Assembly: GCA_000431515.1 (NCBI GenBank)
Contig: HF991321.1
Location: 2,274 to 11,793, forward strand
Reading direction: 5' to 3'
From: Clostridium sp. CAG:632
GTDB lineage: Bacteria; Bacillota; Clostridia; Lachnospirales; Lachnospiraceae
DNA: 9,520 bases
Within the stretch, counting starts at the first letter, position 1. Each line of letters begins with the position of its first letter. A program made the translations under genes and the position numbers. The notes beneath the pieces are model-generated. The model saw only the letters and a program-made list of their open reading frames with translations, was not told the origin of the DNA and did not search any database. This document shows positions 6,453 through 9,520 of this stretch, piece after piece.

Positions 6453-6509
6453 TGCTAATGGTATAAGTTCCCGACATTTTGACACCCTGTGGGCTCTTTT
6501 ACTTGGACG
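6453..6509 (-). repeat. 57-nt repeated block, copy 2 (3' end of the 6455-6910 gene)
   Basis: This is the partner of 1760-1816, aligned without gaps. The bases 6462-6489 are identical to 1769-1796, and TTTTACTTGGACG (6497-6509) is identical to 1804-1816. The intervening seven bases are completely different. The block overlaps the last 19 codons of the gene above and continues past its stop. No group I core elements follow it here. Confidence 0.75.
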
Positions 6510-6910
6510 TATTGAGCCATATATTCTTCACTGATATAGCGGAAAGCCAGATCAATCCGACCGTTGCGAAGACCTTTCTGTATGATTATGGTCTCGTATT
6601 GCGAGTGAAGATCTATGATGTGTTCAAATTCTTCTCTGGTGTGCTGACAGCCGTTCATACAGGAATTGGCGAAGTCGAGGATCGTGGAACGCATATCATT
6701 GAGTTCTATCTTATCAATGCGGTCAGAGACCGCTTCTAATTGTCTGGATATGGATGCAAGCTGTTCATACATATCCTTATTCAGAGCAGTTCCAAGCCAT
6801 TTTAAAAGGGTACTTAAAGGGTTAATCTTAAGTGGGGAAATTTCGACAAACAATCCGGCAATAGTCAGGATAGATGTCAGACCCATAAGCAGGGTGGCGG
6901 TGTGGTTCAT
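6455..6910 (-). CDS. Small membrane-anchored phage protein, tail replaced or extended by a repeat
   Basis: This encodes 151 residues. The N-terminal hydrophobic segment (about 6-24) contains GLFVEISPLKINPLS, a signature I recognise from conserved small proteins beside phage holins. A coiled-coil region follows (SRQLEAVSDRIDKIELND), then RSTILDFANSCMNG and HTREEFEHIIDLHSQYE. Its role is unassigned in the family; proximity suggests a lysis or membrane function. It starts 15 bases after the holin stop, with an AAGGGGGAAA site. The last 19 codons, from YVQVKEP onward, lie in the 57-nt repeat shared with intron A. The C-terminus is therefore probably not the original one. Confidence 0.8.
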   Translation of the reverse strand: MNHTATLLMGLTSILTIAGLFVEISPLKINPLSTLLKWLGTALNKDMYEQLASISRQLEAVSDRIDKIELNDMRSTILDFANSCMNGCQHTREEFEHIIDLHSQYETIIIQKGLRNGRIDLAFRYISEEYMAQYVQVKEPTGCQNVGNLYH

Positions 6911-6925
6911 ACGGATTTCCCCCTT

Positions 6926-7207
6926 TTAAGATTCTTTGGGTGAACGATAGGACTGTGCCTGTCGGCTGTCAGAGATTCCCTGAGTGGTCGGGTCTGTAAT
7001 GGCATTGAAGAGGGAGACCAGACTCATGATGATAACATAGGGATTGCTGACCGCCTGAAGCAGGGTGTCCCGGACAATCTGCCAGGAAGTGAAGTCACTG
7101 AGCTGCATACCGAAATAGGTCAGAATCGGTACGAGTACAGAGAGCAGAACCTGAGACAGAAATAGGATGTTTTTACGATTGAATCGTACTTTCCAGTTTA
7201 TGGACAT
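6926..7207 (-). CDS. Phi-LC3-type phage holin
   Basis: This encodes 93 residues, a typical length for this family (Phage_holin_1). The start is MSINWKVRFNRKN and the end has DPTTQGISDS, both characteristic of the family. Two hydrophobic segments lie at about 14-36 and 53-71, and the tail is charged. Holins form membrane lesions that release the endolysin at the end of the lytic cycle. The gene has an AAAGGAGG site directly after the terminator at 7225-7288. It is followed by the small membrane-anchored protein. Its place between the structural genes and the tape measure, with no endolysin in view, is unusual, since holins normally lie after the tail genes. Confidence 0.88.
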   Translation of the reverse strand: MSINWKVRFNRKNILFLSQVLLSVLVPILTYFGMQLSDFTSWQIVRDTLLQAVSNPYVIIMSLVSLFNAITDPTTQGISDSRQAQSYRSPKES

Positions 7208-7224
7208 AGGTTAGCCTCCTTTAA

Positions 7225-7288
7225 AGAAAAAATGGGCTTTTGAGTGCCCCTCTGCGATATGGCAGAGGGGTAAACTTTACAAAAGCCC
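7225..7288 (-). terminator. Nested-hairpin intrinsic terminator after the major structural gene
   Basis: On the minus strand, GGGCTTTTG/CAAAAGCCC (nine pairs) encloses a second perfect stem, CCCCTCTGC/GCAGAGGGG (nine pairs, six-base loop). It is followed by ATTTTTT. It lies nine bases after the stop of the 7297-8085 gene. A strong terminator directly after an abundant structural protein would boost its message relative to the holin downstream, which would then depend on read-through. Confidence 0.88.
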
Positions 7289-7296
7289 GGTGAGGA

Positions 7297-8085
7297 TTAT
7301 TCAAAGAGAATGAAATCCCACAGATTTGAATTACCGGTACACAGATCCGGCAGACTGGTGAAGTTGAATGCCTGAGTTGCAGGCTCATTGCCACCGGCAA
7401 TGTCGAACTCACCGGAGAAGTCCGCTCTTGGAATGATGAACTGTCCCTTGAAGATGTTATCGCAGGCATCCTGACAGGTGCAGTTTACATAGAGGGATAA
7501 TACCTTGCTGTAAGAATCTGCACTGTTAGAGATCTTGCTGCCGGCAACAGATGCTTCATAGAAAGCGATTACTTCTGTACCATCGGCTACATCTCCTGCA
7601 AAGAATGAGATCTTCTTAGTTTCGGCATCATAAGTGAATTCACCGGTCTTTGGTGATTCAGCAACCTGAACCAGTTTCTTACCGTCTGTCACATATGCGT
7701 TCTTATCATTTCTGATATAGATCGTACCGATCTCACTTCCGGCAGTACCCAGAGCCTTCTGAGCAGTGATACCGGAGTTGTCAGCGACCTTGATGGTATC
7801 TGTATAGTGGATAGAATAGTTGTCATCTGCGGTAACGGTTGCACCAAGCATAGCTGCCAGTGTACCGCCGGACAGAAGTCCGTTTGTACCGGAGCCTGTA
7901 ACAGACTTGTTACGCTTCAGGCGGGAGATGATTCTGCCACCTTTACCGGTGATGTCAGTTGTTTCCTGAGCCTGAGACAGTGTGAAATCTGTCAGCTCGT
8001 CCATCACTAATTCCAGACCGCCGTTAACACGGTCGAAACCAAGGATGCTGTCATAAGATGTGATTGTAAACTTATCAATATTCAT
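7297..8085 (-). CDS. Probable major tail (tube) or other abundant phage structural protein
   Basis: This encodes 262 residues from ATG at 8085 with a strong AAAGGAGG site. The protein is beta-rich with alternating Thr/Gly/Asp segments. It has a central stretch (SPKTGEFTYDAETKKISFF) of the kind seen in Firmicute tail-tube and decoration proteins, and no signal peptide or catalytic motif. A cysteine cluster (NCTCQDAC) occurs in the C-terminal third. High GC and regular codon use, a strong ribosome binding site and a strong terminator right after it fit a highly expressed structural protein. The assignment comes from composition and context, not a diagnostic motif. A minor capsid or decoration role is the main alternative. 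Confidence 0.65.
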   Translation of the reverse strand: MNIDKFTITSYDSILGFDRVNGGLELVMDELTDFTLSQAQETTDITGKGGRIISRLKRNKSVTGSGTNGLLSGGTLAAMLGATVTADDNYSIHYTDTIKVADNSGITAQKALGTAGSEIGTIYIRNDKNAYVTDGKKLVQVAESPKTGEFTYDAETKKISFFAGDVADGTEVIAFYEASVAGSKISNSADSYSKVLSLYVNCTCQDACDNIFKGQFIIPRADFSGEFDIAGGNEPATQAFNFTSLPDLCTGNSNLWDFILFE

Positions 8086-8108
8086 ATTGATGTCCTCCTT
8101 TAGATATG

Positions 8109-8834
8109 TTAGTTGATTTGTATCCAGGACAAGGCAGACTTGTCCTTCATGTCCCTGGCATTCAGGGTTCCGGCATAGATACCGATCATGGTGTTGTCGT
8201 AATTGATCTTATGCTGGATTTGTTTGAAACTCTGATTAAAAGCATAAATAGATAGGTGCATACAGCTTTCATAATCATATGGAAATTCGGCTGTGTTTAC
8301 CAGTGCAATCACCATCTGCTCCAGATATGGCTCAGGTGGTTTCTTTGCAAGACGCTTTAATCGTTTTCGTTCCTTCTCGATCAGGTATTGCCTGGCGGTC
8401 TCATTTGCCGGCCTGGCTGTTATATGCTCGTACAGATTGATCTTGCGGATCAGTTCTACAATCTGCAGATAGGTGGATTCATGAATCTGAACACCGGTAT
8501 CCGGATTGCTTAAGTAGAGCGCTGCGGTCTGAGGGTCCTGATAGATGCCAAAGCCCTGTGTCTGCAGATCTGCAAACACATAATCCAGCAGATCGCCGGA
8601 GTGGGCATAGGCTAAGAAGGTTTGAATGAAAAGCTGCCATTCGCTGATGGTGGTGAAGTCAATCCCCAGATCATCCAGCTGCACCATGTTCTGGAATGGG
8701 GTGGCAGTCAGAGAGTAGGTTGTCTGATAATACAACCGCTCGTTCTGCAGGATTTCGCCCACCGTAGGGATGCGAATGGCAATACCGGGTGCAAGGTCTA
8801 CCTGCGTTTGCAGGAGTAAGCTTCTGGAATCCAT
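8109..8834 (-). CDS. Conserved phage protein of the structural module, function unassigned
   Basis: This encodes 241 residues starting at ATG 8834 (MDSRSLLLQ), which has AGGAGG ten bases upstream. An in-frame ATG at 8873 lacks such a site. The N-terminus reads LAPGIAIRIPTVGEIL. The middle has a basic stretch (KERKRLKRLAKKPPEPYLEQ). The C-terminal part has FPYDYESCMHLSIYAFNQS, QIQHKINYDN and GIYAGTLNARD, features I associate with a conserved protein preceding tail genes in large Firmicute phages. A tail-assembly chaperone or adaptor role is possible by position only. It ends 23 bases before the next gene, so the two are probably co-transcribed. Confidence 0.75.
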   Translation of the reverse strand: MDSRSLLLQTQVDLAPGIAIRIPTVGEILQNERLYYQTTYSLTATPFQNMVQLDDLGIDFTTISEWQLFIQTFLAYAHSGDLLDYVFADLQTQGFGIYQDPQTAALYLSNPDTGVQIHESTYLQIVELIRKINLYEHITARPANETARQYLIEKERKRLKRLAKKPPEPYLEQMVIALVNTAEFPYDYESCMHLSIYAFNQSFKQIQHKINYDNTMIGIYAGTLNARDMKDKSALSWIQIN

Positions 8835-8950
8835 GGTTTGAGATCCTCCTGACTGATGATAAGAGTTGTGCACACTCCTTCTTCATAAGAGGATTTCGGA
8901 GATGTGGTGCAAAGCCAGTAGAATCAAGGGGAAACGGCAGGCAGAGGGAA

Positions 8951-9520
8951 TTAAGTCTGCACAGTTTCAGTCTGTACAGTTTCCGACACATCGGAGTGGA
9001 CATCGGAATCGGCGTCGGAATGACCGGCAAAGCATTTCAGAAGATTATCCGGATTGATCTCATATAGAACCTTCAGCATCAGTGAGCGATTTTTGTGCAC
9101 AGCGGAGGAAATGTTCTTCTGGTTGCGGATCGTTCCCGGCAGAATCTTAAAGCATCGGTCGATAATCCAGGAGAAGAGACCCAGATAATTGGAAGAGATA
9201 CGGATACGCCGGATGTCCGATATCAGATTTTCAAAGTCCTCCCTGAGCAGGAGATAGTCGGTATCATCCGGATTTGCCGAAGTGTTATAGCCATAGAGCT
9301 GTAAGGAGTAGTCAGCGATCAGCTGCTCTACCTTGCGACAGGTGCGGATATTGGTACGCATTTCATATTTACAGAAAAAGTGGGACATGGGGAGCGTCGG
9401 TGGCTGCTTTGGACAGCGGGGGAGCTTAAGCTGATACAGGTAGTTCATAGGGCATACCAGTTCCGGATTTAATTTCTGAGGATCTACATCTGGCTTGATG
9501 ACAGACCAGAATACCGGGTA
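8951..9520 (-). CDS. Conserved phage protein, C-terminal part (runs off the right edge)
   Basis: The frame is open from the window edge (YPVFWSVIKPDVDPQKLNPE) through the internal Met at 9448 to TAA at 8951. The true start is therefore outside and at least 189 residues are visible. The visible part is helical, with CPMNYLYQLKLPRC, DYLLLREDFENLISDIR, NYLGLFSWIIDR and NRSLMLKVLYEINPDNLLKCF. The tail is acidic and repetitive (HSDADSDVHSDV, then two ETVQT copies). The family is not assigned. A gap of 116 bases to the next gene holds only that gene's ribosome binding site. Confidence 0.75.
   Translation of the reverse strand, partial: YPVFWSVIKPDVDPQKLNPELVCPMNYLYQLKLPRCPKQPPTLPMSHFFCKYEMRTNIRTCRKVEQLIADYSLQLYGYNTSANPDDTDYLLLREDFENLISDIRRIRISSNYLGLFSWIIDRCFKILPGTIRNQKNISSAVHKNRSLMLKVLYEINPDNLLKCFAGHSDADSDVHSDVSETVQTETVQT

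Noticed and set aside
8835..8873. Upstream ATG (8873) as start of the 8109 gene
   Set aside because: The ATG at 8834 has AGGAGG at ideal distance. The upstream codons would include that site itself.
1..9520. CRISPR array, diversity-generating retroelement or tRNA gene
   Set aside because: No regularly spaced repeats, no reverse transcriptase or template/variable repeat pair, and no cloverleaf with TTC-containing T arm was seen.

Overview
The window looks like part of the late (tail and lysis) region of a prophage or phage of a low-to-mid-GC Firmicute, most likely a gut clostridium of the Lachnospiraceae type. The grounds are strong AGGAGG-type ribosome binding sites, mixed AT-rich and about 45-50% GC gene blocks, a phi-LC3-type holin and TP901-like tape-measure protein (TMP) sequences. 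Taxonomy is inferred from style, not from a marker gene.

Almost all structural genes read on the minus strand, so the phage operon runs from the right edge to the left. In order it contains: a partial conserved phage protein (8951-9520), a 241-residue conserved phage protein (8109-8834), a 262-residue probable major tail or other abundant structural protein (7297-8085) followed by a strong nested-hairpin terminator (7225-7288), a holin (6926-7207), and a small membrane-anchored phage protein whose tail lies in a repeated block (6455-6910). A two-TM/coiled-coil gene with its own promoter follows (5643-6320). The rest of the window is an array of tape-measure-like genes.

The array is the main result. 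Two divergent TMP 5' halves (4053-5066 and 1856-2908, roughly 45% identical by eye) each stop within 8-10 codons of a GAT codon. At that codon each is interrupted by a group I self-splicing intron. Intron A (974-1855) and intron B (3011-4052) are supported by P, Q, R and S-type core elements in the right order. They are also supported by internal guide sequences that match the predicted spliced exon junctions over 10 contiguous pairs (A) and 15 contiguous pairs including wobbles (B). Splicing A joins a 351-residue N-terminal half in frame to the long C-terminal TMP part at 973-1. Splicing B joins a 338-residue half to a 17-residue tail at 3010-2957. A third, decayed 3' exon lies at 5151-5225.

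Each intron carries a non-homing-endonuclease gene on the opposite strand with its own promoter: a double zinc-ribbon protein in intron B (3066-3566) and an unrecognised 100-residue protein in intron A (1053-1355). I read the locus as a tandem TMP array in which group I introns serve as landing sites for independently transcribed cargo genes, with splicing restoring the tail gene. Splicing and cargo function are predictions from sequence only.
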